Assembly: GCA_029448655.1 (NCBI GenBank)
Contig: JACCLO010000008.1
Coordinates: 186,001 to 250,000 of the forward strand
Length of the DNA: 64,000 nucleotides
Source of the DNA: Wolfiporia cocos
Taxonomy: Eukaryota; Basidiomycota; Agaricomycetes; Polyporales; Phaeolaceae
Reading direction: 5' to 3'
The position numbers and the translations under genes were made by a program. Shown here piece after piece: positions 1-10,273 of the stretch (within the stretch, counting starts at the first letter, position 1; the number at the start of each line of letters is the position of its first letter). The notes below the pieces were generated by a model. The model saw only the letters and a program-made list of their open reading frames with translations. It searched no databases and had not been told where the DNA came from.

Positions 1-228
1 TTCTCGGCAACTGAGCCTCTGGCTCCTCTCTTGCATTCTGCCTGTGTGCGACGCTGCCCCGGGGGCCCTCTCTGACTTGCTTGACTGTGTGCAGCCTCGA
101 CGCGTCGACTTAGGAGTTCCCCCATGGGATACAGCCGACGTCGCCGTTGCGACTTGTCACACCGCCTTGTAAGGCTTATAGGGACTCCCCTGTAGCCAGG
201 GTCCCACAGACGTTGTAAGTCTGTGTCA
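1..228 (+). repeat. 3' part of a TRIM-family LTR
   Basis: The stretch ends in GTCTGTGTCA like the other LTRs here and resembles the second half of the TRIM LTR at 49042-49589 (shared blocks around TTCTCG.CAACTG, CTGTGTGCGAC, GTCGACT.AGGAGT). Its 5' part lies outside the window. It is inserted inside the LTR that continues at 229, because that sequence matches the middle of another LTR family. Confidence 0.75.
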
Positions 229-967
229 TTCCCACCGCCATAAGATCCTTGATCACAATGGCACCTCAGGCGCGCCACGCCTTCGCATAATAATGGCAAC
301 ACGGCCAAATAGCACTATATTAGCATCAAGGCAATATCGCTATAGGCTACGGCCTTATCGGCCTCCCACGGACTCGGCGGTCTCCAAGTCCCGGGCTTCT
401 GCCATCACGGCGTTGCCCAAACACCGGACCTCGCCTCACGGCTAAGTCCAACACATGCCCCGGTAACCATCCGGACCGGGCTGTAACACATGCCACGGTA
501 CTTCCCGTCCAATGGCATAACGACCTCGGCGTCTCGCCTTGGTCATCCAACGAAGACCGGCCAATCGCCATTATACCGCAAGGTATCCGGCAACCGGCTT
601 CTCCATATACCCGGGCTGTGCCCGCGTTCATATGATAATATACACAAATCCCTCTCCTACGATTGGTGCGGCCATTAGGACCCATCACAGCCATTGTAGA
701 TAGAGTCCATAAACATCAGATAAGATAAGCTTCGCCACTTGGCAAAGCCACATAACCCGGAAAGGTAACCGCTAGCTAGTAGCACGTGACCTTCCCATAA
801 ACATGTATATAACTAGGGGCTTGACGCCCTATAACTCTAGTTCTATTATTCTCGGCTTGCGCCGTAGAATAACTCTCACCACTCTGCTGCGCTAGTATGT
901 CTCCTCTCTAAGTCGCCTTATCTCAAGAATATAGGCACTTGGTGAGTCCCACAGGCGTACTGTGTCA
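229..967 (+). repeat. LTR fragment of the long (1.1-kb) LTR family
   Basis: The sequence is collinear with about the last 745 bp of the LARD LTR at 56157-57251, including the TATA region near 805 and the terminal GTGTCA at 962-967. It is in plus orientation and interrupts the minus-strand pol reading frame, which breaks off at its edge. Its left part is displaced by the LTR ending at 228. Whether it is a solo LTR or the end of a full element cannot be decided from this window. Confidence 0.8.
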
Positions 968-2901
968 GTTGCGTAATCTGATGAATCCGCTTCCACGCGG
1001 AACGGGGACTGCTGATCTGGGATCCGGAGTATTGGAGCCGATGTGAAGGCTTCCTTGAGAGTTTGGAAGGCTTCCGCTTGTTCGGGTCCCCAGTTCCACT
1101 GCGTGTTTTTCTTGGACAGTTCGGTTAACGGCTTAACCACTTTGGAGAAGTCCTTAATGAACCGACGGTAGTAGTTGGCAAAGCCAACAAAGGCCTGGAC
1201 GTCCTTCACCTTGGCAGGTGTAGGCCAGTCCATGACGCCGGCTACCTTCTTAGGGTCCATTTCGACTTTTCCTTTGAAAATGATCATTCCCAGGTATTCA
1301 ATACTGCTTTGTTCGAAAAAGCACTTTTCAGGCTTCGCGAACAAGTCGTTGTCTTGCAGGATTTGTAATACTTGCTTGACGATACGACGGTGTTCCAACA
1401 GGTCGTTTCCGAACACAAGGATGTCGTCTAGGTAGACAATGACCTTTCCTTCTCTGATAAGGTCACCTAGAATATCGTTCATCATGTGTTGGAACGTGCT
1501 GGGTGCATTACAAAAACCGAAGTACATGACTACAGCTTCGTAAAGGCCGTTAGGTGTAATGAATGCGGTCTTCCATTCATCTCCCTCTTTGATTCTTACG
1601 TTGTTGTAACCCCAACGCAAGTCGAGCTTCGTAAATATCGAAGCCTGGCTAAGCTTATCGATAAGCTCATCTATGCGTGGGAGAGGGTACCTGTTTTTAA
1701 TGGTCAAGTCGTTTACTTTTCGGTAATCGACTACCATTTGGGCTCCGCCATCTTTTTTAGGGACGAAGAAGACCGGGCTCGCGATCGGGGATTTCGAGTG
1801 TCGGATGTAGCCCTTCCGTAACTCTTCCTGAATCCACTGATCTAGCGAGTTCGCTTCCTGAGGAGACATCTTGTATGCCTTACTCGGGGGCGGTAGTACC
1901 GCGTCATCGGGGAAGTCGATGGCGTGGTCGTATGGTTTCCGCTCGGGCATCCTTTCGGATCCGCATTGAGAAAATACCGTGGGACCAAACTCCTGGTATT
2001 CCTCCGGAATCAAGGATTTCCATTTCTGGAGATCCGCATCTGTCAGGAATTCATCGTCCGACTTCTCCGTTATCGACTGAATGGTGTCGATAAGGAGTTC
2101 CGTTCCTTCATCAAGGGTGTTCACCCAGGCGACAAAGGGATTCTCAGGCTCCTCTAAGCCGAGAAAATCTATTGGAAAGTCGTTGATGATCTGATAGATG
2201 TTGCGGGGTTTGATTTCGTCTTCTTCCTCAGAAATCGAAACCCGTTTGCCATGCTTGCATTTTTCCGTACACCGATATGTGAAGATTCCCTCCGGCCAGT
2301 TGAAATCCGGGTTGTGTTTCAGGAACCAGTCATATCCGAGGATCACATCCGCATTCTGTACGTCCATTACGTACAAGAATTCGGTGGACTTGTATTCCTC
2401 GTGCACCACATAAGCTTTTACTGCCATATTGATATTTCCGGCGGTATTAGAGGTACCATTGGCGTTGCGAATTTTGAGAGGCGAAGGTAGTTTCTGAGTG
2501 ACTAACTTCTCCTCATGGACGAGTTTCTTATCGATGACGCTTATTGATGCACCAGTGTCGATTAATGCCATGGCGTTAACTTTCTTTCCATATACCCACA
2601 GTTCTACCTCAATGGAGAATGATTTATTGTCGTCTCGGGAATCATGTACAATATTATACATTGAGAAAAACTTGAGCGCGGTGGGGTCAGGATAAAAGTA
2701 TTTTACAGGAGGGGCACGTGTCCGTTGCCGAGTTACCGAATATTCCGAGATGGGAAACCGGGTGACGTACGACCGCCTTATCTTCCCACAAGATAAGGGG
2801 TCTCTGTGGAGCCTCTTCGTAGAGGTGTGCTTTCTCGGGGCGCTGTACACTCCCAGCCGCTGCGGGGCTGGTGTGTTCTTCACAGAACGTCTTCGAGACA
2901 T
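968..2901 (-). pseudogene. pol: gypsy pol, truncated: protease, reverse transcriptase, start of RNase H
   Basis: The frame encodes an aspartic protease (LIDTGAS, where DTG is the catalytic motif), then a reverse transcriptase with KKDGGAQMVVDYRKVNDL and the catalytic YLDD box, then the opening of RNase H (VEADSSDYAT). At this point it runs into the LTR ending at 967, and the remaining residues of the open frame are LTR translation. RNase H, integrase, chromodomain and dUTPase known from the copy at 47198-53608 are missing. Compared with that copy there is also a deletion of about 29 nt near 2720, between the Gag overlap and the protease. It shifts the reading frame, so the Gag-Pol link is broken here as well. 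The RT region looks well preserved, which suggests fairly recent activity before truncation. Confidence 0.9.
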
Positions 2902-4841
2902 GTGGTTGGGGCGAGGGGGACTGAGATGGTCCCGACATTGGCGACGGTGGTGGCGGGGGCCGATGTTCCTGCTGATGTTGAGTCAGCCGTCACTTCTTCC
3001 CAGATCGTTCGGGCACGATACGTCTTGCCATCCGCGGGGAGCGCCAAGTACGGCTTCTTGCCAGAAGCCTGTCCCTTTCCACTACCCGAAGGAGCAGCCG
3101 GGGCCTTGCCAGACGCGGCAGCTGCTTCCTTTGCACTTTGCTGTTCGGCCCGCTGAGCGGCAGGCATGAACGTTCCCGCGGCCTTGTCTGCCGCAAGCTT
3201 AGGACACTTGTTGAAATAGTGTCCCGTCTGCTTGCAGTAGGTGCAGACGGCATTGGCGGTGTCGTCGGGGGCTTTGGCGGGCGCCTTTCCCTTGTCCTTT
3301 TTCTTCTCCGACTTCTTTGCAGAAGCGGAGGACGTCTCCTTCTTTCCGGCAGGGGCCCAAACCTTCTTGCCGGCCTTCTCGAAGATGGAGCCCTTGATCT
3401 TGTCTGGATAAGATGTTTGGTACATTTCCAGAGCGAAGTTGATAAGGGGCTCGATGTCGGTCGGGGCCTTGAAGAATGGGGTCTTGCCGAGGACGTTTAA
3501 GGTGTCCTTGACCTTTTCGGGGAGTGTTTCAGTGAACTCCCACACCAGGGTCTCATTGGCGGTTTCGGAGAGACGGCCGAGGGTGCGGAATCGTTCGCAG
3601 TAATTGACGTAGTTCGATTCTGCCAGTTCCTTGCTCTTCGTGCCGTAGTAGCCGCGAATTTCCTTCTTCGCGATCTCCTTATCCGTCATTTTGCCATATT
3701 GCACCATTATGGATTTGGTGAAGTCCTCCCAGGTGCCGAGAGGTTCACCGTTTCCTGCCTTCCTGATGAGAGGCGAGAAAAATTTGTATGCGTCCCCTGT
3801 GACGCGGAAGAGGGCCGTGGTGATACGGTCATGGTCGTCGTAGACCCTGAGCGTACCGAAGTACAGGCCCATCTTCTCCACCCATTCCTGCGCAGTCACC
3901 TTTCCAGATGACCCAGAGAATTTGGGGGGAGGGGGGATTTTCAGGTTTTGAGGCAGACCTGGAATCTGCTGTGCGTCGGCTGCTGCAGCAGTAGCTGCAG
4001 GTGGAGCGGCGGCAGTGGCCCTAGTTGTGCGGGCCGGTGCGGGTTCTTCCGGGGGTGTGCGGACGCCGGGAGGGTTGGGAACGGAGGGGTTTTTGCGACT
4101 CCTCCGAAGTTCTTCCTCAACCTTCTCCATGCGCTCGGTGAACGCGTCCTCGAGATCGTCGATCCAAGTCCGGTACTCGTCCCGGAGTTCTTTCTCCATT
4201 TCGGAGAGCTTGGCGGTGTACTCCTGTCGGAGTTCCTTGCCAAGGTCCACCAGGGTGGACAAGAGATCGTTTTGGACTGAACCAACTGCTTCGTGCAGTT
4301 CGTCCTGGGCCATATGTTCGATTGCCCTGGATTGCCCAACCAGGGAGTCGATTCTGCCATGGACTCGCTCCAGGCGGGTGTATACCATTCGTCCGAGGGT
4401 GTCGACCTTATCGTGGGTTATGGCCGCACTTCGTTGTACGGCTGCGTCGAGGATGGCCCCATGTAGGGGAGCATCCACCTTGTGTTGGTCCTCCTCTGGG
4501 AGGTAAGCCTTGAGGCCTCTTTCGACCTCGTCGTTGGTTCGGCGAACCGGACCCGAATACTCTATTGCTAGAGTGGTGACGGGCCCGATTGGTCGGGTGT
4601 AGCGGGCCGGTGGATACCCGGGGATGGGTGTACCCGGACGCGTTCCCATGGGGTTGGCTGGGGAGTCCCTTTGTGGGGGAACATCCTCAGCTTCGTCCTC
4701 TTCCTCTTCCTCGCTCAGATGCTCCAGGGTCACCAGGGGTTGAGTCCCTGAGGGCCCGGCTTCCGGGGTTACTGGACCTTCCGAGCGAAGGCGCACGCGG
4801 CGGGAAGCGAGGGGTGCGCTGTTGGAGGAGGTGGAAGACAT
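2880..4841 (-). CDS. gag: gypsy Gag with CCHC zinc knuckle
   Basis: The protein is about 653 aa and forms the capsid/nucleocapsid precursor that packages retrotransposon RNA. Visible parts are an acidic N-terminal stretch, a charged coiled-coil-like middle, a proline/alanine-rich linker, a conserved capsid core (AQEWVEKMGLYFGTLRVYDD region) and, near the C-terminus, a single CCHC knuckle CTYCKQTGHYFNKC. The start at MSSTSS is chosen because the copy at 45259 begins at the same place; an upstream in-frame ATG at 4883 is not in frame in the other copy. The end overlaps the start of pol in another frame. No internal stop is seen, so this Gag could still be made, although the element has lost its 3' half. 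Confidence 0.9.
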   Translation of the reverse strand: MSSTSSNSAPLASRRVRLRSEGPVTPEAGPSGTQPLVTLEHLSEEEEEDEAEDVPPQRDSPANPMGTRPGTPIPGYPPARYTRPIGPVTTLAIEYSGPVRRTNDEVERGLKAYLPEEDQHKVDAPLHGAILDAAVQRSAAITHDKVDTLGRMVYTRLERVHGRIDSLVGQSRAIEHMAQDELHEAVGSVQNDLLSTLVDLGKELRQEYTAKLSEMEKELRDEYRTWIDDLEDAFTERMEKVEEELRRSRKNPSVPNPPGVRTPPEEPAPARTTRATAAAPPAATAAAADAQQIPGLPQNLKIPPPPKFSGSSGKVTAQEWVEKMGLYFGTLRVYDDHDRITTALFRVTGDAYKFFSPLIRKAGNGEPLGTWEDFTKSIMVQYGKMTDKEIAKKEIRGYYGTKSKELAESNYVNYCERFRTLGRLSETANETLVWEFTETLPEKVKDTLNVLGKTPFFKAPTDIEPLINFALEMYQTSYPDKIKGSIFEKAGKKVWAPAGKKETSSASAKKSEKKKDKGKAPAKAPDDTANAVCTYCKQTGHYFNKCPKLAADKAAGTFMPAAQRAEQQSAKEAAAASGKAPAAPSGSGKGQASGKKPYLALPADGKTYRARTIWEEVTADSTSAGTSAPATTVANVGTISVPLAPTTCLEDVL

Positions 4842-4984
4842 TGTGAATCTGTTTATGACGAATGTTAGTTTCCGGTTACTCATTGTCTTAGATTCTTAAG
4901 AAGGGATTTAGTTTGAAAGCTGCAACTTTCGTTATAGATCACACTCGCACTCTATTTCAGAGTTAAAAGATGATAGTATTTCTA

Positions 4985-5908
4985 CTATACAATCGCGAGT
5001 ATATCCTCTTCTACCGAAGTAGTTGAGGGCCCTGCCACCTTGTCAGGTGGTGTTACACCGAAGGCAAAAGAAATTTGTAGCGCTACGCATTCTGCTATGA
5101 TACGAGCCAAGTCCGTACGCCAATCCGAAAAGGAAATGTTGCCGAGCTGTTTACAGTACTTTTTCATAATTCTCCACTCTTTATTGGTGATCCTCCCCCG
5201 TCTCGCTCTATCCTTAACGTTATCCACCAAGCCCTCTAATTCTACTACCATGTTATGGAAACGAATGTCGTTTTCCATATGGAAGCCTGGGTAATTAGGG
5301 GGGTGGTTGGCGAGAGGAGTGAGACGAGTGAGAGTGCCTTCTAGCATGGGAATAACTTGTTCGCATGCTTGGAGAGGCTTCTTCTTCCCAAAGACGAGGG
5401 AAGGGTCGAGAATCTTGTGATTGGCCGGAACAGCAGGTCTGGCCGCCGGGCTGGAGAGGCGGAGGGCCAGTGAAGAAGCTGCTTGTTTGGCTTCCTTGGC
5501 GGCTTGTTTGGCGGTGATTCGCTTGTTCAGCTTATCGCGGGCGAGCTTGAGCTTGTTGAGCTCCCAGAGTTCCAGGAGACCTTCCATGGCGGTAATGGAT
5601 AGCGCTAGCTTCTCTTCCTCTGTCCAGATGCGCTTGGCAAGTGGAACTGGCTTGGGAGGTTGAGGAGCGGGTTTCCCAGCCTCAGCAATGTGCTTTGGCA
5701 TGTGGACGGGGATCTCCCAGAGATGGAGCTTCCCGGTGTAGTCTTCCTTTACAGGAAGCATGTATGTGACGTCCTCTGCCCGAGGAATGTCGGTGGTGTC
5801 GATGCGGCTGAGAAGAGACCACTTCGCCGGCTTAACGTAAGGGGCTGTGGAGGAGCCACGGGTGCAACGGGTAACGTGGGGCATGATTCTAGAAAGTGCA
5901 GCTTTCAT
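4985..5908 (-). CDS. Extra ORF1 of the gypsy element, unknown function
   Basis: This is a 307-aa open frame between the leader and gag. It matches the ORF at 44191-45114 along its whole length and in exact length. I do not recognise the family. The N-terminal 50 residues are basic and serine/threonine-rich. The middle (about 95-155) is a lysine/alanine/leucine-rich segment likely to be a long helix or coiled coil. The C-terminal half has conserved tryptophan, arginine and aspartate positions (RIMKKYCKQLG, DWRTDLARI). There is no zinc knuckle, protease motif or membrane segment. It is separated from gag by about 140 nt, which suggests its own translation start. It could be a capsid accessory, an RNA-binding protein or an Env-like remnant; nothing visible decides this. 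Confidence 0.85.
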   Translation of the reverse strand: MKAALSRIMPHVTRCTRGSSTAPYVKPAKWSLLSRIDTTDIPRAEDVTYMLPVKEDYTGKLHLWEIPVHMPKHIAEAGKPAPQPPKPVPLAKRIWTEEEKLALSITAMEGLLELWELNKLKLARDKLNKRITAKQAAKEAKQAASSLALRLSSPAARPAVPANHKILDPSLVFGKKKPLQACEQVIPMLEGTLTRLTPLANHPPNYPGFHMENDIRFHNMVVELEGLVDNVKDRARRGRITNKEWRIMKKYCKQLGNISFSDWRTDLARIIAECVALQISFAFGVTPPDKVAGPSTTSVEEDILAIV

Positions 5909-6927
5909 GAGAAACGAAGTTTCCCAGTGATACGTCCAAGAACAGGAATAGAAGGGATTATGTAAGGTAGGGTAGTGGACTCCTTTTCAGGAGCAAAGAA
6001 GGTGTACTATGGGGCATAATTACTCTTATGTTGTGCGCAAACCCTGTGCCGAGACGGCGCAGATATTTGCATGACCCTAACGGTCAGAGGCGCCGACTCC
6101 AGGGGTAGAGTTGCTGACTGCCAGGCCGGTTCTTGGGTCAGATGATTGGGATTCGGATACACGACACTACCCCGGAGGGACGATGCCGGAAAGTGGCTGG
6201 GATTTTACACCCCTTAGCCTGTCCATGCTTCAACAATGAGGTTGCCGTCTTAAGCCACATGGGTGTCACATCAGGGCTAAAAAGCCATTGTCGGCCCGAA
6301 GACCGCGAGACAGCAGCGCTCCACATCCCGAAGGAGTGGGCCACGCGCTTCTCTTCCAATGGGGCCCCAAATCCGTTTGACCCATGCTCGCACGCCGAGC
6401 TGCCCAGAGGACTTATGCTATTGGCTACCGCGAGTGACCTATGGCAGGGTGATTTTTTACGTCACCCCCCTCACTGCTTTTCCCATAACGGGTTCAAAGC
6501 AGGGCCCTTACGCCTGGGCGGCGGCTTTGGAAAATTCCCATGCCATCATAATGATGACCCTGTGGATAGCGATGGGGCGCTGAACAACGCTTGCCATGGC
6601 AGGGGGTTGGGCGCACACAGGCAGACTGTCCCCTTTTCTCCACAGGCGGGTCTTAACCGCTCACAGTCCAAGCTTGTCAGCAAGGACCGTGTCTCCTTGA
6701 CCCTGGAGTCCGGGTTAGGTAGGCCTCCTGCCTGAAAAGGCGGTGTGGCTTCCCTGGTTGCCAATCCTCTGCCGAGGATGGCGATGTATCCCCCAGATCT
6801 CAACTATCACCCCAAACTCTTTGTCAAGAGTAGGGATGTCCGCAGCAACGAGCAATAGCCCCTGTAGGATGAAAACCCAGGCCCAAGCGCAAGCGCGAGG
6901 GCGGGGGTAGGGGGAGATTTGTTCTAA
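5909..6927 (-). other. Non-coding leader of gypsy copy 1
   Basis: About 1 kb lies between the 5' LTR and ORF1 with no sense ORF. It contains a TACAGG motif 61-66 nt from the LTR and a block of several hundred bases nearly identical to 43400-43960 and recognisable in the LARD leader at 57560-58080. A 200-codon ORF lies on the opposite strand (6133-6735). Confidence 0.8.
6915..6925 (-). promoter_or_regulatory. Self-complementary primer binding site, gypsy copy 1
   Basis: On the element strand the 11 nt AGAACAAATCT start 2 nt after the LTR end and are the exact reverse complement of AGATTTGTTCT inside the LTR (plus-strand positions 7048-7058). The same pair occurs in the copy at 42471. Confidence 0.8.
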
Positions 6928-7625
6928 TGACACAGATCAACTGTGGGACTCACACTATAAGCGTTCGGGCGACTTGAAGAGTTGCTGAGGCTTGGTGAGG
7001 AAGCTGATAAGCACAAGGTAGTAGGTGTTTACTCGATGCGATAGCAAAGAACAAATCTAAGGCTTATCCGCAGTGATAGCCCTACTTATATACATGCTTT
7101 GTTTGGTTATCGGTAAGGGAGCCAAACATGAGGATGGTCTGTGCGCAGACATAACTAATACGGTTAAGTTGTAAACTACAATAGACCGTGTGCGCCGGTA
7201 ATGGCTGCACCAGTAAGATCGTTTGTTTGGACCGTAGGTCCATTGTTGTGGAAGTGGCTGCAGCTACGTTAGTAAGCCATGCATGTGATTCTTATATTCC
7301 GATATCGGGATATGAGTAATCGTAAGGTCATTGGCATGTGATAACAAGCGGGTCGCTTATCCAATTGTACTGACATAGCCCGCGGGGTATGAGTAAGGCG
7401 TGTGACACCGGAGGTTAGTCCGCTGAGTCATTGACGCGTGCGAGCGTGTTATGTACGCGTTGTTATGACAGGTGGACGTATACCGCGTTGTGTACGTGTT
7501 GTTTGGTTGCGTGTACATGTAGACGGGCGCTTAGCAGCGTAAAAGTCTACAAGGTCGTAGAAATACCAGATAAATAGGTAAAAAAAAATACGGGAAAAAT
7601 AGTGGCATGTCCCAAATCTGTGACA
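6928..7625 (-). repeat. 5' LTR of gypsy copy 1
   Basis: This 698-bp LTR is bounded by TGACAC..TGTGACA, which reads TGTCACAGATTTGGG...GTGTCA on the element strand. It is about as long as and collinear with the LTRs at 42471, 53648 and 54804. TATA (tatataag type) and the internal sense copy of the primer site are present. The base after it (7626) resumes a kinase gene fragment. The left target duplication is outside the window. Confidence 0.92.
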
Positions 7626-8344
7626 AAGGCAAGTCTTCGATACCTCGTCTTTTGGTGGAAGTCTGTTCGGATGAATGATCGTGGATACCGGAAGATCATA
7701 CTCGCTTGCTTCTCCAGGGTGCAAGTCTTGTTAGGCTTGCGAACCAATTGTCTAGCGAGAATCACAAGCCACGGAACTTTGTCATTATGCTTGTGTACAT
7801 GGGTCGAGACCATCAGGCCAATCGCTACCTTCTCTTTCAGCGAGAATGTTCCACGAAGGTCGGCAGCAGTAATTGTCTTGGTATTCGATGTCTGAATTCT
7901 AACTCCTTTCAGGTTTATTACAAGGAAAAGAAGTTTCTTCTGCGTCATGATAACGCACGGCTGAGTTTCAGTCGTGAGCTGTACAACCTTGCTACTTTTG
8001 CCCTGTTGAAGGATCACGACAATGACGTGAGCGTAACTGAAGACTAGCTCAAAATATTCATGACCACCGTTCGGAATAATGTCAAGGGGATGTTCAAGAC
8101 TACAAAGAGAACGAACAAACGCTCCAGACGTGGGCAGGGCGATGAGGATAATCTTCCTGGTGGCGAAGGCGCGGGCGTTGAAGGTGCGGGCGTTGAGTTT
8201 GAGGCAGGAGAGACTTCAGTCAAATATCTTAATCTGCCAAGTGCCCTTCGCTTAAGAAATCGCAGTTGCGAGCTAGGTTTGCACGCAGATCAATCTGGCA
8301 CAGCTGAGCAGATTAATCTACCGTGAAAATAAAATATAACACCG

Positions 8345-8412
8345 GGATTCGAACCAAAGGCCCAAGCAGATGAAGATAACAGCGCATCATAGCACAATAG
8401 CCGACTGAGCTA
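8345..8412 (-). promoter_or_regulatory. Pol III A/B boxes in the left arm
   Basis: Read on the minus strand, TAGCTCAGTCGG (8412-8401) is a perfect A box and GGTTCGAATCC (8355-8345) a perfect B box, at tRNA-like spacing. No convincing full cloverleaf can be folded by eye, so it is a tRNA-derived promoter rather than a tRNA gene. Confidence 0.7.
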
Positions 8413-8707
8413 TGGCAGCAATGGTCAGTTTCAAACGGATAAAATATATGTAGGTTGTATTTGCACTTAATTTTCGCACTCAGATTTAAGGAGACTAGCT
8501 ACTACTGCAAGTACAAACAATTAATGATAGTGGCTGCTTGTGTGACATAGCATGATCTGGAGCAAGTTGGCATGTAAAAGGTCAATACACTATGACCAGT
8601 GCTTCCCAAAGATATTTTGTATTGAAGCAGATGTAGAGATTGCGAAAACGAAGTTCTGTGAGAATCCTATATATATTTTAATTGTTTAATATTCACAGTT
8701 CCTGCCA

Positions 8708-8775
8708 TAGCTCAGTCGGCTATTGTGCTATGATGCGCTGTTATCTTCATCTGCTTGGGCCTTTGGTTCGAATCC
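8708..8775 (+). promoter_or_regulatory. Pol III A/B boxes in the right arm
   Basis: A box TAGCTCAGTCGG (8708-8719) and B box GGTTCGAATCC (8765-8775) mirror the left arm. T-rich sequence follows (ATTTTATTTTC near 8786), a possible weak Pol III stop. Transcription from the two arms would run outward from the spacer toward both ends. Confidence 0.7.
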
Positions 8776-9418
8776 CGGTGTTATATTTTATTTTCACGGT
8801 AGATTAATCTGCTCAGCTGTGCCAGATTGATCTGCGTGCAAACCTAGCTCGCAACTGCGATTTCTTAAGCGAAGGGCACTTGGCAGATTAAGATATTTGA
8901 CTGAAACTCTACGAGGCAGGAGGCTATGAGCCAACAGCACCGTCATGCAAGGTACGTACGAGCATTGGAAACAGCATCCGTGTCAATGAGCATGTACTGA
9001 CATGTCCCGCAGTTGCCGCATTACATAATACTATGCGTCAAATCGAAGACCGCAGGACGGAACTCATAATAAAGGAAGTCCGCCACGATTCGAAAGAGGC
9101 GAAGATCCTGAAGCTCCTAGCTATGATAAAGCCTCCGTCCGAGCACGTCATTGAGTGGTCCAAAACGATCAAGTCGAATGCGGGAATGTGCATCGTGCTT
9201 CCAAAGCAAAACCCCATCGAGCAACAGCTACAGATTGTCGACGGTGGGGCACTGCGTGGCCGATTCGTTGATCTGAGTTGGGACCTGGCGAAGGGCCTCA
9301 CATTCATTCACAAGAACGGCATTGCCCACCTTGACATCAAGCCTGCAAATTTAGTCTATACTAGTGTTGCCGAAGTTCAGTTCGGTTCAGGTTCAGGGGG
9401 GTCTAGGGCTGAACCCAG

Positions 9419-9655
9419 TGTCACAAATTATGGAATACGGGGTTGGAATCCTGTTGTGGCATGAATACCGCGTAGGTGCACGCTAGAAGGGTCATGGCTA
9501 AGACTCAAAAAGTGAAAGCGTGGGAATATGAACTACACATATAGCGTGTCCCGCCTATAACAGCTGAGCTGTTATAGTGGCCCTTTTGGCTAAGGGGTGT
9601 TGGACGCGTGTCCCCATAGAGCGCCGGTCTGGGACTGCCGGTAGTATCTGTGACA
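9419..9655 (+). repeat. Very short solo LTR-like insertion (237 bp)
   Basis: It is bounded by TGTCAC...TGTGACA and by the 5-bp duplication CCCAG (9414-9418 and 9656-9660), so it behaves like a solo LTR. At 237 bp it is much shorter than the other LTRs here (420-1095 bp). It contains a small palindrome CAGCTGAGCTG followed by a CCCTTTTGGCTAAGG stretch. Confidence 0.72.
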
Positions 9656-10273
9656 CCCAGAACCGAACCGACTGCAGGGAGCCTGAACCTGAACCTGAAC
9701 CTGGACTGAACCTGGTGAACTGGTTCATCAGGTTCGGTTCATGGTTCGAACTAGGTTCGAACCACTAAGTTACTTGCTCCTATAGAGTGTAAAAATAATA
9801 ATTTAGACACCAACTTCATGCACCTTTCTATGTATACCAATTGCTCTCTATTGCCTACCTCATTCCCGGCACTATTGAACCCACTAAAGTAATCACACTT
9901 CAAGTTCTGCAGTGCCTCCATTTGGTGTCTATTGGGCTGAATTCCAAAGTGGCTCTTAATCTTGATTAGAGTGGTAAACATGAATTTTAGATGCACAATA
10001 ATCACTCAAGGCAGCCATTTTTAGCAGTTCAGTAATCAGAGTTTATGATTGTGAATTAGCCTAAGGCAAACCTCAATAACAAACCATTCTTAGACAACAC
10101 TGTATATAACCTAGAATAATGGATATGAAGTGGAACATAATCTTCTGCATTTCTTACTTCATCTGACAGCAACAAATGCAGCCCAGTGCCACAGAAAGCA
10201 TGGTGATCCCAGCATGGGGTTGAGCCCTTGCCAGATTGGGAGACTAGAGTATATGAGTGCTGGTGCTTGCTAT

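Larger units (their letters stand above)
968..7625 (-). mobile_element. Ty3/gypsy chromovirus-type retrotransposon, copy 1 (3' truncated)
   Basis: In minus orientation it reads: 5' LTR (6928-7625), self-complementary primer site (6915-6925), about 1 kb leader, ORF1 (4985-5908), gag (2880-4841) and pol with protease and reverse transcriptase (968-2901). Pol stops in the first part of RNase H, where an LTR of another family is inserted; integrase and the 3' LTR are not in the window. The layout and proteins match the complete copy at 42471-54346, so this is a second member of the same family. It sits at the 5' edge of a kinase gene fragment that resumes at 7626. Confidence 0.93.
8210..8912. mobile_element. 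Foldback/MULE-like element with tRNA-like arms, copy 1
   Basis: Two arms of about 205 bp (8214-8416 and 8700-8908) are almost perfect inverted repeats around a 280-bp AT-rich spacer without an ORF. The element is flanked by the 9-bp duplication GAGGCAGGA (8201-8209 and 8913-8921), as for Mutator-like elements. Each arm contains a tRNA-like block with Pol III A and B boxes. It interrupts the K1 coding sequence. A second copy is at 31106-31761. Confidence 0.88.

Noticed and set aside
2750..4846. Several plus-strand ORFs of 80-160 codons over gag and pol
   Set aside because: They mirror the codon structure of the minus-strand genes and reappear opposite the second copy, as expected for shadows.
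8340..8780. Possible genuine tRNA genes at the A/B boxes
   Set aside because: The acceptor and anticodon stems do not pair convincingly by eye and the sequence is part of inverted transposon arms present in two copies, so I call only promoter-like boxes.
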